Origin: Halocaridina rubra
Lineage: Eukaryota > Arthropoda > Malacostraca > Decapoda > Atyidae
Direction: 5' to 3'
Assembly (NCBI GenBank): GCA_037179515.1
Contig: JAXCGZ010011610.1
Location: 1 to 64,000, forward strand
DNA: 64,000 nt
Of the stretch, positions 24,536 through 37,398 are shown piece after piece. Every line of letters starts with the position of its first letter. Position 1 is the stretch's first letter. A program made the position numbers and the translations under genes. Under the pieces are notes generated by a model. The model worked only from the letters and a program-made list of their open reading frames with translations. It ran no database searches and was not told where the DNA came from.

Positions 24536-25915
24536 AGGAAAAAAAAAAAAAAAAATGAAAATAATACTTTTTGTCACACTCAATCCTACAAGACAATGAG
24601 CTGATTACTGAACCCCTACTGGGTGCTAAACTAACCCATAGATCCCTGCAAGCTATTTTCAGTCCTAAGTAATTTATAACCAGTAAGCTATAACATCCCA
24701 TGCGAAGGTACAATATTTTGTAGCTTGTAATATTGAATAAAGAAGCACATCCTAAAAGTTGGATGGATTCTAAATAATTTCGGAGGCACTATTTGGGGTG
24801 GGGAATGAGTCTAAGGACAATGCTTAAATCAATTTTATGATTGAGTGATGATGCCCCAATACTGTATAAGAAAAAATTAAGTATTTATAATATTTCAGAA
24901 CTAAATGTAGAAATAAATTTTTATACATACTAAGTATCAATAGTATTTCAGAACTAAAAGTAGAACTTTATTTTTATACATACTTATTTCCAAGGCATTA
25001 GTATGCAAATCTCTTAGTAAGTGAAGACCTAATAGTAAATGGAATTATGAATAATATTTCCTTTCAATAATGAAATATTTCAAACACTTAAAATATTCAC
25101 ATATTTAGGCATCATTCAACAGTAAGATAACTCTTTAGCCAACAACCTAAACTCTATACCCCACATCACAAACAGACTGCTAACAAATTGATAAGGACTT
25201 TTTATTATGTACAGCATAAACCCACGTTGCAAAAAAATAAAAAAGTAATAACGCCAAAGATATATAGTCATGTAACAATAGCCGCATAAACTGATAATAC
25301 AAGCAGCAAAAAATAAAAATAAATATTTTTTGCCACATTTTAACAACCACTAGGCACTGCTCTAGCTCTTGGACAGCTATTTCTTCAGTAATTTGCAAGG
25401 TATTATTTAGTCATGGGGATTTATGAAATATGGCTTTTTTTTTTAAATAAACAGAGCCCCATTCTAGGAAGTACGCGTTCCCCTAGGTGAGGTTAGGACG
25501 CAAAAAAAAAAAAAAAAAAAAAATTTCATTTATACTCCCCTCTTCTTAAATTTTACCATTTGTATCCACTAGTATGTTATGTCCTAGGAAGAACAGCACC
25601 ATTTTCGGGCCTGCAAACGTAATAAAACTGCTTATAACCGACGAAAAAAAGTCACAATCACAAACCTATTATTTAGACCTGCCCTTGGCTCGCGTAATAG
25701 TGAAATAATCTTTTTTGGATAATGATACGGTAAATGGTTACTTTCACATTCCCAAAGAGTGATATGAACACATAACACACTGAATAAATATCTATGATAA
25801 ATAAAAACAAAACTTTTCTATTATCAACTCTCCTATAACTGGGGGAGACACAACCATATCTAATATGATAAACTTTAGATTTTTTTTTCCTAACTGGGGG
25901 TGTAGTAGTAATCAT
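24536..25915. other. AT-rich non-coding stretch
   Basis: Begins with a poly(A) run at 24,540-24,555 at the LINE2 5' end and has another at 25,502-25,523. No coding sequence or recognised repeat was found. Confidence 0.55.
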
Positions 25916-26110
25916 TTACCTATAATAAGTAATTACTTGGGTCGTTTTACCCCTGGCCCTGTTAATACACGGATTCGAAGATCCTTTCGACTCTAAATTA
26001 ACAACCCGATCGTGCTTGACTCTCCTACGAGCAGATAATGACAAGACGAAACCAACTGTAAACATTAGCGATGGATGCGTTCAGTACGAATATTCTCCCC
26101 TAAACTTACG
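25916..26110 (-). promoter_or_regulatory. Possible CpG-rich promoter or 5' exon (tentative)
   Basis: Between AT-rich flanks this stretch has a noticeable cluster of CpG dinucleotides (for example GACTCTCCTACGAGC and GATGCGTTCAGTACG). On the minus strand it ends ATTATAG|GTAAATG, which could be a donor of an untranslated first exon. It could be the missing start of the phosphatase gene, but only composition supports this. Confidence 0.2.
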
Positions 26111-26690
26111 CTCAACATTTTTAAATACGTAATATATAGTATCTAAAAAGGACAGGAAGTAACAGATGGCATCAAAGTAAAAGATATATAATATTCTAGC
26201 TTCATAGATTCGAATTAAAATGTTTAGGTTATGATATATACAACAAGAAGTGTTATGTTACATTTATTTTGTTATTTGAAGGAACCCATTTCTAATTATT
26301 TTATTAATTTAATGTTCATTAAACTATAAAGTGAAACATAAATTTCCTTAGAAAAAATAAGAGTTAAATTATATCTCATATGTGGATGCGTTTACTATCC
26401 TGTGATAACATATATTGGTTAGCAAGTGAGTTTATCAGTTAAGAAGAATATATAACAGAAACAGGTGGGTGTCTCCTCAGATACAAATTCGAATTTTCCT
26501 TCAAGTATACTTTTGTTTTTGTTTGCATTTTTTCTTTTATTTCCTTCAAATTACCAAAGTCAAATTTTTAAGTTAGGATGTGTGTTACCAGAAAAGAGAT
26601 AAATTGAGTAACTAAATAGCACTTACTGTATATGAAGATATAGAAATTCTGTGTGAAGCTTAAATAAAAGTTTTTCTCTTTTTTTTCTTT
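26111..26690. other. AT-rich non-coding stretch before CR1-B
   Basis: No gene or repeat recognised. The CR1-B 5' boundary lies somewhere near 26,690-26,740 and cannot be fixed from one copy. Confidence 0.5.
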
Positions 26691-26776
26691 CTCTTCTTCT
26701 TTCTATATTCTGTGAAAGGGAAAACGTGAAAATGATGCCATCTCTGTCCTAAACCTCCCCCTCCAATGGGACGGGG

Positions 26777-27578
26777 AGGGATGAGAGAGGGTCTCCATGG
26801 GATGTAGCAGCAAGAGGAGATGTAGCTATAAGGAGATTAAAACAGAAATTCAAGGATTTAGAGGCAATAGTTATAAGCCTTAATGATAAAATTCGGGATA
26901 TGGATAGAGAAATGAATGAGAATGAAACACTCAGAGAGGAAATAAGATTTTTGGAGGAGGCATATAAAGCACAAGGGCAGGAGAAAAAAAGAACTAGAAA
27001 AACGAATAAAGAAGCTGGAAGGGGAAAAGAGCGACCTAGAAACCAGAATTTCTAAATAAGAAGATAACAACAAACAGTTGAGTGACAACCTAAATGAATT
27101 AGATGTTAGTTCACTGCTCTCTTCTAAGAGAGACGAGATTGCAGCTGGGAATGTCCAGATTAAGGAAAACATTGAACAGTTTAGAAAAGAGTTCCAGGAG
27201 CTGAATATGCAACATGATGCCATGAAAACTTCCTTTGCATATGAACTACAGGGGAATGTCGCAGTAAAAGAGGCTGTAAAGGTGGTGGCACTGGAAAACA
27301 TACAAACAGTTGACTATAAAGAGACAGCATTCGAAAAAATGAAAGACGTTGTGATGGAAAGGGCAAATCCATTGATTAAACAGGCACTTGATAAAGAGAA
27401 GACAGTGGTAAGCTCAGGCATAAGCGAATCCCAGGAGCCAATATGGCAGGGGAGACTTGAAGAAAATAAAGCTATGGTTGTAGACTTGATAAGAAAGCTT
27501 GGAGTAGATTGTAGTCCTGAGGATATTGTAAACATTCACCAACTAGGCAAATATTCGAGGGAAGGAAAGCAAGACTAA
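26777..27578 (+). pseudogene. CR1-B ORF1 (coiled-coil protein), frameshifted
   Basis: Two frames cover a strongly charged, Glu/Lys-rich protein with heptad-like spacing. The first ends at a stop near 27,058; the second (27,078-27,578) reads SDNLNELDVSSLL and later WQGRLEENKAMVVDLIRKLG. The end of ORF1 (LQEARRLN..RN.EE) follows in another frame at 27,699. No zinc knuckle is visible. Such ORF1 proteins bind the element RNA. The break positions show it is not translated whole. Confidence 0.65.
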
Positions 27579-27844
27579 CAAAAGTAACCCTTGAGAGAGG
27601 GGAAACATGTAGATAAATATTGATAAGAACAAAAAGTCTGAAAAACCTACAAGAATTCAAAGAAGTGTTCATTAGACGATACAGAACACAAGGAAGAGAT
27701 GGGAAAGGTCAAAAACTTGTTGCAAGAGGCAAGAAGGTTAAATAAGGAAAGAAACAAAGAAGAGAAGGAAAATTTTAATTTCAGAGTTCTTCCAGACAAA
27801 GGGGAGATAAAGAAGATAATGACAGAAGATCAGGGGATGGGGTC

Positions 27845-28735
27845 TTCTCAAGATTGCTATACACAAATGCTAATGGATTAGCTGGTAAGGCAGTAGAATT
27901 ACAAGATAGGATTCACAACAGTAAGGCAGATATAGTAGCAATTACAGAGACTAAGTTGAGTGAGGGCATAAACAGTATCACAGTTTTCCTAAGGGCTTCA
28001 GAATATTAAGGGTTGAAAGATCTGAGAGGACTGGTGGAGGGATAGCACTTCTCATAAGTGAAAGGATTCAAGTTGAAGAAATAAACTTGGCTACAGAAAG
28101 TGAGTTCAAGGAATTTCTTGTTGCTCGCATAAATACTGGGTCAGAGAGTATTATAATAACTGTTGTATATAACCCACCAAAGAACCAACAAAGACTAGAA
28201 GTTTATGAGGAAAGTCATATAGGTACTATTGAAGTCATAAACTCAGTTGTTAACATGGCACGGGAGAGAAAATGTAGGATTTTGATTATGGGAGATTTTA
28301 ATCATAAAGAGATAGATTGGATAAATCTTGACCCACACAGTGGTGAGGACTCATTCGGGGCAAGATTCCTAGATTGCATACAAAGGAATTTCCTACACCA
28401 ACATGTAATGGAACCAACGAGGGGCAGGGGTGGGGATGAGCCATCACTACTTGATCTAGTATTCACAGATAATGTGTTGGATATTGAAAAAATTGAGTAT
28501 GAACCACCAATTGGAAAGAGTGACCACTGTGTGTTGTTGATGGAGTATATAATTGAAGTTATTCTGCCTGAGAGTAGAGGCACTGAGGACATGAGGAGGA
28601 ACTATCCGAAAGGAGATTACATCAAAATGAATGAGCTTTTTGCAGTTATTGACTGGATAACCTTATTTTACAACAAATCTGTACAAGAAATGTATTACAT
28701 CTTTTGTGAGAAATATGGGAAATAGTATATTGCTG
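27845..28735 (+). pseudogene. CR1-B ORF2 endonuclease, frameshifted
   Basis: The same endonuclease as in copy A (IMGDFN near 28,280, SDHCVLL near 28,520). A one-base loss near 27,986 in the run before CCTAAGGGC shifts the frame. Another lesion near 28,722 (GGGAAATAG for GGGAAGATAG) introduces a stop before the LTR insertion point. Confidence 0.85.
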
Positions 28736-28820
28736 CATACCTTTCACCAAAGTAGGTGTAATTCATGCCAGAGAGAAATGGTTCAATAATGAGTATAAAA
28801 GAGCTAAGGAGTGGAGAGAT

Positions 28821-29179
28821 TGTTATGTATTTAAGCAGTTATGTATTTTGTCAGAGATATTCTCCATTTAAAATTTCCTCTTTCTATAAGCAAATGAATA
28901 ATATTCTTAAGTACAAAAAGTATGACTTGAAAGAAACCTAGATAGGATGCAATTCCTTTATATTTGATTTTTTATAAAGTACTAATGGTTTTGATCCCTT
29001 TAAGTAGATTCTCATTTCTTCTTGTAATTTCTTTAGTCGTAAGTTTATGTAACATATTATTAACTTATTCCACATAATAAACCCTGTTGAGGAAGGAGTG
29101 TTTCATATACCTCTTATTAATCCTAAGTCATCTGTGGCGAAAATGGGATATGTGATTTAATAATAAGATTTATAAATAA
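28821..29179 (+). mobile_element. Gypsy 5' LTR, left piece
   Basis: Starts TGTTATGTATTTAAGCAG and matches the start of the LTR at 40,519 closely down to TTTATAAATAA. It breaks off where a LINE2 copy enters. The rest of the same LTR is at 37,319-37,398. Confidence 0.9.
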
Positions 29180-29197
29180 GAATTTGGAATGGTGTGT

Positions 29198-32118
29198 GAT
29201 TACCTAATTGTGATTACCTAATTGTGTTTACGGGAAAGAGCCCAAAGCTCGTATCTTCCCGTCTCCTCATCGGTTCCATTTTATACTTAGTGATACTTAT
29301 CATACCTGTCCTTAAAACTATGGATTGAGATAGCATTAACTACCTCCTCGCTTAGCCAATTCCAATTATCAACTACTCTTACACTGAAAAAGTATTTCCT
29401 TACATCCTGCAAAGAACTTTTCTTACGAAGCTTCAAACTATGACCTCTAGTTCTAGAGCCAGCCATATCAAAATATCGATCCCTATCCACTCTATCATAA
29501 CCATGAAGGAATTTAAAGACTGTCACCATATCCCCCCTCACTCTTCTAGCTTCGAGTGATGGTAAGTCTAATTCCCTCAGCCTCTCATCATAACTGAGAT
29601 TGCGTATTTCTGGCACCAGTTTCGTGGCATGTCTTTGAACTTTTTCAAGCTTAGCTATGTGCTTTTTCAAGTGCGGATTCCAAAAGGGGGCTGCATATTC
29701 GAGTTTTGGCCTCACATAGGTTACATAAATATTTCTGAACATTTCCTTGTCCATGTGCCTGAAGGCTACCCTTACATTTGATAAGAATGCATATGCTGCC
29801 CTTACTATGCCATTTATATGTATTTCTGGAGACAAATCTGCCAGTATGTTTACTCCTAGATCTCTCTCATTTTCTGTCTCTTGAAGTTGTACTCCAGCCA
29901 CCGAGTAGTCAAGCTTGGGCCTTCTTGCACTTGTACCCATTCTCATTACCTTACATTTTGAAGTATTGAATTTCATTAGCCACTTTTCTGACCACTCATG
30001 CAGATTATTTAGATCCTCCTGAAGTTCTCTACCATTGTTCTCGTTTTTTACTTTCTTCACAATCTTTGCATCATCTGCAAACATATTCATGAATTAATTT
30101 ACAGACTCTGGTAGGTCATTTACATATACAAGGAACAAAAGTGGCCCTAAAACTGAACCCTGTGGAACTCCACTACTAACTCTTCTCCATTCAGACACTG
30201 AGTGTCTTACTCTAACCCTCTGTTCCCTTCCTTCTAAGTAAGTTTTTATCCATTCCAAAACATTTCCACCTATTCTAGCCATTGATTGCAGCTTCCTAAT
30301 AAGTCTCCCATGTGGAACAGTGTCAAACGCTTTCTGGAAGTCTAGGAATATGCAATCTGCCCAGCCCTCTCTTTCCTGTAAGATTTGGCTTACCTCATCA
30401 TAAAATTCTAACAAGTTTGTTACTGTTGATCTACCTTCTCTGAAGCCATGTTGCCTCACTGACAAAAAGTTGAAGGATTCCAAGTGAAGAGAGATATGTT
30501 TCCTTAGTAGTTTCTCCATAACTTTGCAAACTATGCTGGTCAAGGAAACTGGTCTATAGTTCAGAGCCGTATCCCTCCTTCCCTTTTTGAAGATAGGTAT
30601 CACATTTGCTTGTTTCCAGCATCTTGGAATCTCCCCCGACTCCAGTGACTCCTTAAATATGATACTTAGTGCCACTGATATTGTGTTTGCGCATTTTTTA
30701 AGCACATGAGGGGATATGTCATCAGGACCTGTAGCTTTATGAACATCTAAATCCATCAGCGCTTTGCATAGGTCCGTGGCTGTAAGGTTGATGTTCTCTA
30801 ATACCGGCCCTTGAGCTTCTATCACTGCAATCTGAGTGGGTGGGGTATTTTCTACTGTAAATACTGACTGAAACTCCTTGTTCAATTCTTTGCAGATCTC
30901 TTCATCCATCTCAGTGATGCTTCCATCCGCTCTCTTTAGCCTTAAAACCTGTTCTTTTACCTTCAGTTTTCCTCTGATAAAGCTGTGGAAAAGCTTGGGA
31001 TTTTCTTTAGCCTTCCTGGTGATGTCCCTCTCATAGTCTCTCTCTGCCTCTCTCCTTTTACTTAGGTAATCATTTCTTGCTCTTTTGTAGGTTTGCCAGG
31101 CATTTATGTTTTTTCTCCTCCTATACCTTTTCCAGCATTTGTCTCTCCACTCCTTAGCTCTTTTACACCCATTATCGAACCATTTCTCTCTGGCATGACT
31201 TACACCTACTTTGGTGACAGGTATGCAGCAATCTACTATCTTCCCATATTTCTCACAAAAGATGTCATGCATTTCTTGTACAGATTTGTTGTAAAATAAG
31301 GTTCTCCAGGCAATAACTGCAAAAAGCTCATTCATTTTGATGTAATCTCCTTTCGGATAGTTCCTCCTCATGTCCTCAGTGACTCTACTCTCAGGAAGAA
31401 TATCTTCAATGCTATACTCCATCAACAACACACAGTGGTCACTCTTTCCAATTGGTGGTTCATACTCAATTTTTTCAATATCCAACACATTATCCGTGAA
31501 CACTAGATCAAGTAGTGATGGCTCATCCCCACCCCTGGCCCTTGTTGGTTCCATTACATGTTGGTGTAGGAAATTCCCTTGTGCGCAATCTAGGAATCTT
31601 GCCCCCAATGAGTCCTCACCACTGTGTGGGTCAAGATTTATCCAATCTATCTCTTTATGATTAAAGTCTCCCATAATCAAAATCCTACATTTTTTTCCCC
31701 GTGCCATGTTAACAACTGAGTTTATGACTTCAATAGTACCTATATGACTTTCCTCATAAACTTCAAGCCTATATTGGTTGCTTGGTGGGTTGTATACAAC
31801 AGTTATTATAATGCTCTTTGATCCAGTATTTATGCGAGCAACAAGAAATTCCTTGAACTCACTTTCTATAGCCAAGTTTATTTCTTCGACTTGAATCCTT
31901 TCACTTATGAGCAGTGCTATCCCTCCACCAGTCCTCTCAGATCTTTCAACCCTTAGTATTCTGAAACCCTTAGGAAAAACTGTGATACTGTTTATGTCCT
32001 CACTCAACTTAGTCTCTGTAATTGCTACTATATCTGCCTTACTGTTGTGAATCCTATCTTTTAATTCTACTGCCTTACAAGCTAATCCATCAGCATTGTG
32101 TATAACAATCTTAATTTC
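29198..32118 (-). mobile_element. CR1-like LINE copy C
   Basis: Reads right to left with complete EN and RT domains. A single TAA near 30,094 replaces the serine codon in VNSFMNMFADD, splitting an otherwise open ORF2 into 637- and 267-codon parts just before the catalytic box. The tail repeat TGATTACCTAATTG is at 29,198-29,225. The 5' end is truncated at about ORF2 codon 1 (AAGATTGTTATAC). It lies in the 3' tail of copy D. Confidence 0.92.
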
Positions 32119-35100
32119 CTAATTGTGTTTACGGGAAAGAGCCCAAAGCTCGTATCTTCCCGTCTCCTCATCGGTTCCATTTTATACTTAGTGATACTTA
32201 TCATACCTGTCCTTAAAACTATGGATTGATATAGCATTAACTACCTAATTGCTTAGCCAGTTCCAATTATCAACTTCTCTTACACTGAAAAAGTATTTCC
32301 TTACATCCTGCAAAGAAGTTTTCTTACGAAGCTTCAAACTATGACCTCTAGTTCTAGAGCCAGCCATATCAAAATATCGATCCCTATCCACTCTATCATA
32401 ACCATGAAGGAATTTAAAGACTGTCACCATATCCCCCCTTAATCTTCTAGCTTCGAGTGATGGTAAGTCTAATTCCCTCAGCCTCTCATCATAACTGAGA
32501 TTACGTATTTCTGGCACCAGTTTCGTGGCATGTCTTTCAACTTTTTTCAAGCTTAGCTATGTGCTTTTTCAAGTGTGGATTCCAAAAGGGTTGTGGTGAC
32601 TATTCCCAGAATGCCTGCTTTCACCTGGTCAATGAATAGTCTACTCTCAGTTTTTTGCAGGCTACCGTACACAAAAATATTTACTCCACCAACTTCAAAT
32701 AAAGTTGGGCTAAAACTTACTGGCTTATAATTAAATATAAGACAAACTGTACGGTACTAAAGGGGAAGGGCATGAGTTACGTTTGCTTAATAGTTAGTGG
32801 AGAACTCCCACTGGTTAATAACACAAATACACTAAATAATATTAACTGAACACTGCATAAATCCAGGCTTAAATGAAAGACTCATCGATAAAATATAAAA
32901 ATATATTGAAAAAGAGTTAATATTATAATGGGGCAATATTTCAGCCCAAAGGAAAAGGTTAAATTTTACTTTAGTAACAAAGAGTTATAGCTCCAGGCAC
33001 GACTGCTGGACACATCAAAATAAACAACACAATAACAAAATAATAATTGTTCAAAATCCAAAAACTTTATACAATATTAAAATAGAGTCACTGCTTGACA
33101 AATTCGACAGCACTAGTCCAAGGGGCGAAATGGGAGGCTCATAAATTTACACGAATTTTACGAGTCTCTAACAATAGGTCATCACCTGATGCTGTCCTCA
33201 GAGAGAGTCCTCGTCCGTTCTGTAAACAAAGCAGACGAGCATCACATTCTAAAATAAAAGTATATAATTTTATCATATTATACATAATTAAGGATTTCCG
33301 AAGATTTAGATTAGCTTTACAAACAAATTCCAATTATTCATGAGAAAATGATGAAATTAATGACAATATGAATAATAGTTATAATATAGTCTCTCAATGA
33401 ATATATTCATGTAGGTAGATGCACAATATTACTTATGGTATTACAATAAAACACACACAAGGTATAACTAATGAACTGTGTGTGATAGACAGATCACCAC
33501 AAGGGGGCTGCATATTCGAGTTTTGGCCTCACATAGGTGACATAAATATTTCTGAACATTTCCTTGTCCATGTGCCTGAAGGCTACCCTTACATTTGATA
33601 AGAATGCATATGCTGCCCTTACTATGCCATTTATATGTATTTCTGGAGACAAATCTGCCAGTATGTTTACTCTTAGAACTCTCTCATTTTCTGTCTCTTG
33701 AAGTTGTACTCCAGCCACCGAGTAGTCAAGCTTGGGCCTTCTTGCACTTGTACCCATTCTCATTACCTTACATTTTGAAGTATTGAATTTCATTAGCCAT
33801 TTTTCTGACCACTCATGCAGACTATTTAGATCTTCCTGAAGTTCTCTACCATTGTTCTCGTTTCTTACTTTCTTCACAATCTTTGCATCATCTGCAAACA
33901 TATTCATGAATGAATTTACAGACTCTGGTAGGTCATTTACATATACAAGGAACAAAAGTGGCCCTAAAACTGAACCCTGTGGAACTCCACTACTAACTCT
34001 TCTCCATTCAGACACTGAGTGTCTTACTCTAACCCTCTGTTCCCTTCCTTCTAAGTAAGTTTTAATCCATTCCAAGACATTTCCACCTGTTCTAGCCATT
34101 GCTTGCAGCTTCTTAATAAGTCTCCCATGTGGAACAGTGTCAAACGCTTTCTGGAAGTCTAGGATATGCAATCTGCCCAGCCCTCTCTTTCCTGTAAGAT
34201 TCGGCTTACCTCATCATAAAATTCTAATAAGTTTGTTACTGTTGATCTACCTTCTCTGAAGCCATGTTGCCTCTCTGACAAAAAGTTGAAGGATTCCAAG
34301 TGAAGAGAGATATGTTTCCTTAGTAGTTTCTCCATAACTTTGCAAACCTTGTTGGTCAAGGAAACTGGTCTATAGTTCAGAGCCGTGTCCCTCCTTCCCT
34401 TTTTGAAGATAGGTATCACGTTTGCTTGTTTCCAACATCTTGGAATCTCCCCTGACTCCAGTGACTTTTTAAATATGATACTTAGTGCCACTGATATTGA
34501 GTTTGTGCATTTTTTTAAGTACATGAGTCGATATATCATCAGGACCTGTAGCTTTATGAACATCTAACTCCATCAGTGCCTTGCATACCTCTGTGGCTGT
34601 AAGGTTAATATTCTCTAATACCGGCCCTTGAGCTTCTATCTCTGCAATCTGAGAGGGTGGGGTATTTTCTACTGTAAATACTGACTGAAACTCCTTGTTC
34701 AGGTCTTTGCAGATCTCTTCATCCGTCTCAGTGATGTTTCCATCCTCTCTCTTAAGCCTTAAAACCTGTTTTTTTACCTTCAGTTTTCCTCTGATAAAGC
34801 TGTGGAAAAGCTTGGGATTTTCTTTAGCCTTCCTGGTGATGTCCCTCTCATAGTCTCTCTCTGCCTCTCTTCTTTTACTTAGGTAATCATTTCTTGCTCT
34901 TTTGTAGGTTTGCCAGGCATTTATGTTTTTTCTCCTCCTATACCTTTTCCAGCATTTGTCTCCACTCCTTAGCTCTTTTACACTCATTATCGAACCATTT
35001 CTCTCTGGCATGAATTACACCTACTTTGGTGACAGGTATGCAGCAATCTACTATTTCCATATTTCTCACAAAATATGTAATACATTTCTTGTACAGATTT

Positions 35101-35423
35101 GTTGTAAAATAAGGTTTTCCAGTCAATAACTGCAAATAGCTCATTCATTTTGATGTAATCTCCTTTCAGATAGTTCCTCCTCATGTCCTCAGTGCCTCTG
35201 CTGTCAGGCAGAATATCTTCAATGATATACTCCATCAACAACACACAGTGGTCACTCTTTCCAATTGGTGGTTCATACTCAATTTTTTCAATATCCAACA
35301 CATTATCTGTGAACACTAGATCAAGTAGTGATGGTTCATCCCCACCCCTGGCCCTTGTTGGTTCCATTACATGTTGGTGTAGGAAATTCCCTTGTACGCA
35401 ATCTAGGAATTTTGCCCCGAATG
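32119..35423 (-). mobile_element. CR1-like LINE copy D, split by a solo LTR
   Basis: The two parts, 32,119-32,591 and 33,502-35,423, are continuous in CR1 (CCAAAAGGGGG joins to CTGCATATTCG). The copy starts inside the EN domain (5' truncated at the SFGARFLDC region) and is broken by several frameshifts in the RT (near 34,165, 34,500 and 35,000). It was inserted in LINE2 at the GTGTGTG/TATGAGAG point. Confidence 0.9.
32592..33501. mobile_element. Solo LTR, 910 bp, in CR1-D
   Basis: Starts TGTGGTGA and ends TCACCACA, an exact 8-bp terminal inverted repeat with TG..CA ends. It is flanked by AGGGT (32,587-32,591) and AGGGG (33,502-33,506), a 5-bp duplication with one change; the uninterrupted CR1 has one AGGGG. 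An AATAAA at 33,445-33,450 would serve as a poly(A) signal in plus orientation. No internal coding region is present. Confidence 0.85.
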
Positions 35424-35774
35424 TATGAGAGAAGGAAGTTTGAGTGAATGCGGGAAAGAGTAAGGTTATGAAGTGTACAAGAAATGAGGATGGTGCTGGA
35501 TTGAATGTTATGTTGTATGGAGAGACACTTGAGGAAGTTAATCACTTTAAGTATTTCGGCTCGGTTATAGCTGCAAATGGTGGAGTGGAAGCAGATTTGT
35601 GTCACAGAGTGAATGAAGGATGTAAAGTGTTGGGTGCATTGAAAGGAGTGATGAAGAATATAGAGTTGGAAATGAATGTTAAGAAAGTTTTGTATGAGAA
35701 AGTGGTTGTGCCAACTGTGATGTATGGATCAGAGTTATGGGGTATGAAAGTAAGTGAGAAAAGAAACTAAATGT

Positions 35775-36719
35775 GATTACCTAATTGTGATTACCTAATT
35801 GTGTTTACGGGAAAGAGCCCAAAGCTCGTATCTTCCCGTCTCCTCATCGGTTCCATTTTATACTTAGTGATACTTATCATACCTGTCCTTAAAACTATGG
35901 ATTGAGATAGCATTAACTACCTCCTCGCTTAGCCAATTCCAGTTATCAACTATTCTTACACTGAAAAAGTATTTCCTTACATCCTGCAAAGAACTTTTCT
36001 TACGAAGCTTCAAACTATGACCTCTAGTTCTAGAGCCAGCCATATCAAAATATCGATCCCTATCCACTCTATCATAACCATGAAGGAATTTAAAGACTGT
36101 CACCATATCCCCCCTCACTCTTCTAGCTTCGAGTGATGGTAAGTCTAATTCCCTCAGCCTCTCATCATAACTGAGATTGCGTATTTCTGGCACCAGTTTC
36201 GTTGCATGTCTTTGAACTCTTTCAAGCTTAGCTATGTGCTTTTTCAAGTGCGGATTCCAAAAGGGGGCTGCATATTCGAGTTTTGGAATAACATAGCTTA
36301 CATAAATATTTCTGAACATTTCCTTGTCCATGTGCCTGAAGGCTACCCTTACATTTGATAAGAATGCATATGCTGCCCTTACTATGCCATTTATATGTAT
36401 TTCTGGAGACAAATCTGCCAGTATGTTTACTCCTAGATCTCTTTCATTTTCTGTCTCTTGAAGTTGTACTCCAGCCACCGAGTAGTCAAGCTTGGGCCTT
36501 CTTGCACTTGTACCCATTCTCATTACCTTACATTTTGAAGTATTGAATTTCATTAGCCACTTTTCTGACCACTCATGCAGATTATTTAGATCCTCCTGAA
36601 GTTCTCTACCATTGTTCTCGTTTTATACTTTCTTCACAATCTTTGCATCATCTGCAAACATATTCATGAATGAATTTACAGACTCTGGTAGGTCATTTAC
36701 ATATACAAGGAACAAAAGT
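35775..36719 (-). mobile_element. CR1-like LINE copy E
   Basis: A 5'-truncated CR1 3' end of about 945 bp, carrying the tail repeat (TGATTACCTAATTG twice), a 229-codon open RT C-terminal region and the FADD region up to FLVYVNDL. It is inserted in LINE2 between AAACTAAATGTG and TTTGAGATGAA, which are adjacent in the minus LINE2 copy near 14,130. Confidence 0.92.
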
Positions 36720-37318
36720 TTGAGATGAAATGCCTGAGGAGTATGATTGGTGTATCTCGATTGGATAGGGTTAGGAATGAAGTGGTGAGAGCAAGAACGG
36801 GTGTGAGGAGAGAAATTGCAGCCAGAGTCGATATGAATGTTCTGAGATGGTTTGGTCATGTGGAAAGGATGGATGATGAAAGGCTGCTGAAAAAGGTGAT
36901 GAATGCGAGAGTTGATGGGAGAAATGCTAGAGGGAGGCCTAGGTTTGGATGGATGGATGGAGTAAGGAGAGCCCTGAATGATAGGAGGATGGATGTGAGG
37001 GAAGCAAGCGAGCATGCTAGGAATAGGAATGAGTGGCGAGCGATTGTAACGCAGCTCTGATGGGCATCTGCTGTTACCACAGGGCTGCATCTTACAGAGG
37101 TAGCCCTGTGGTAGGGGCAGTAGGAGGAGTTGGCAGTTGTGAAGCGACACAGATTGTGGAAGAGCCGGGGGGATGGGCTGTGGCACTCCAGCAGTGCCAT
37201 CTGAACGGTCGCTAGCTCCCTCGTCATTGCCCATAGAGCAAAGTAATCCCCTTATTGTTTTTCTTTCTTGATGTCGGCTACCCCCCAATTAAAGGGGGAA
37301 ACAGCCAACGTAGATAGA

Positions 37319-37398
37319 ATAAATAAAGAGGCCCACACTCGGCAACATAAAAGATATCTACAAGATTATTATCATTCTTGCAGGTGAGAAGCACATTA
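37319..37398 (+). mobile_element. Gypsy 5' LTR, right piece
   Basis: AAATAAAGAGGCCCACACTC onward matches the end of the LTR at 40,870-40,946 with few changes and ends CACATTA. The next bases, TTGGACGATGAGATGAAC, are where a primer binding site should lie; its tRNA cannot be named from here. Confidence 0.88.

Larger units (their letters stand above)
26700..28820 (+). mobile_element. CR1-like LINE copy B, 5' part
   Basis: This is the only copy with most of ORF1. It runs into ORF2 (EN) and stops at GTGGAGAGAT, where a Gypsy LTR begins. The missing remainder resumes at 40,947 with GGGACAAATGCTGG, the exact next sequence in copy A (around 1,207). Together the two halves make about 4.0 kb of CR1. 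Bases 28,816-28,820 (GAGAT) and 40,947-40,951 (GGGAC) each differ by one base from the intact GAGAC and look like a 5-bp target duplication. Confidence 0.92.
29180..37318 (+). mobile_element. LINE2 plus copy inserted in the Gypsy LTR, itself split
   Basis: LINE2 pieces are 29,180-29,197 (ATTTGGAATGGTGTGTG), 35,424-35,774 (RT C-terminal: FKYFGSV, VPTVMYGSELWGMKV) and 36,720-37,318 (FEMKCLRSMIG, LRWFGHVERM, RGRPRFGWMDGVRRAL, then the 3' UTR to AAACAGCCAACG). The order and the join points match the minus copy at 14,460-13,497. ATAAATAA at 29,172-29,179 and 37,319-37,326 is the likely 8-bp target duplication. The gaps are filled by minus-strand CR1 copies. It is heavily 5'-truncated and not functional. 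Confidence 0.88.

Noticed and set aside
32592..33501. DNA transposon with inverted ends
   Set aside because: The TG..CA ends, 5-bp duplication, poly(A) signal and lack of a transposase fit a solo LTR better.
36623..37288. Minus-strand 221-codon frame crossing the LINE2/CR1-E junction
   Set aside because: It is antisense to LINE2 and runs through a transposon junction, so it is not a gene.
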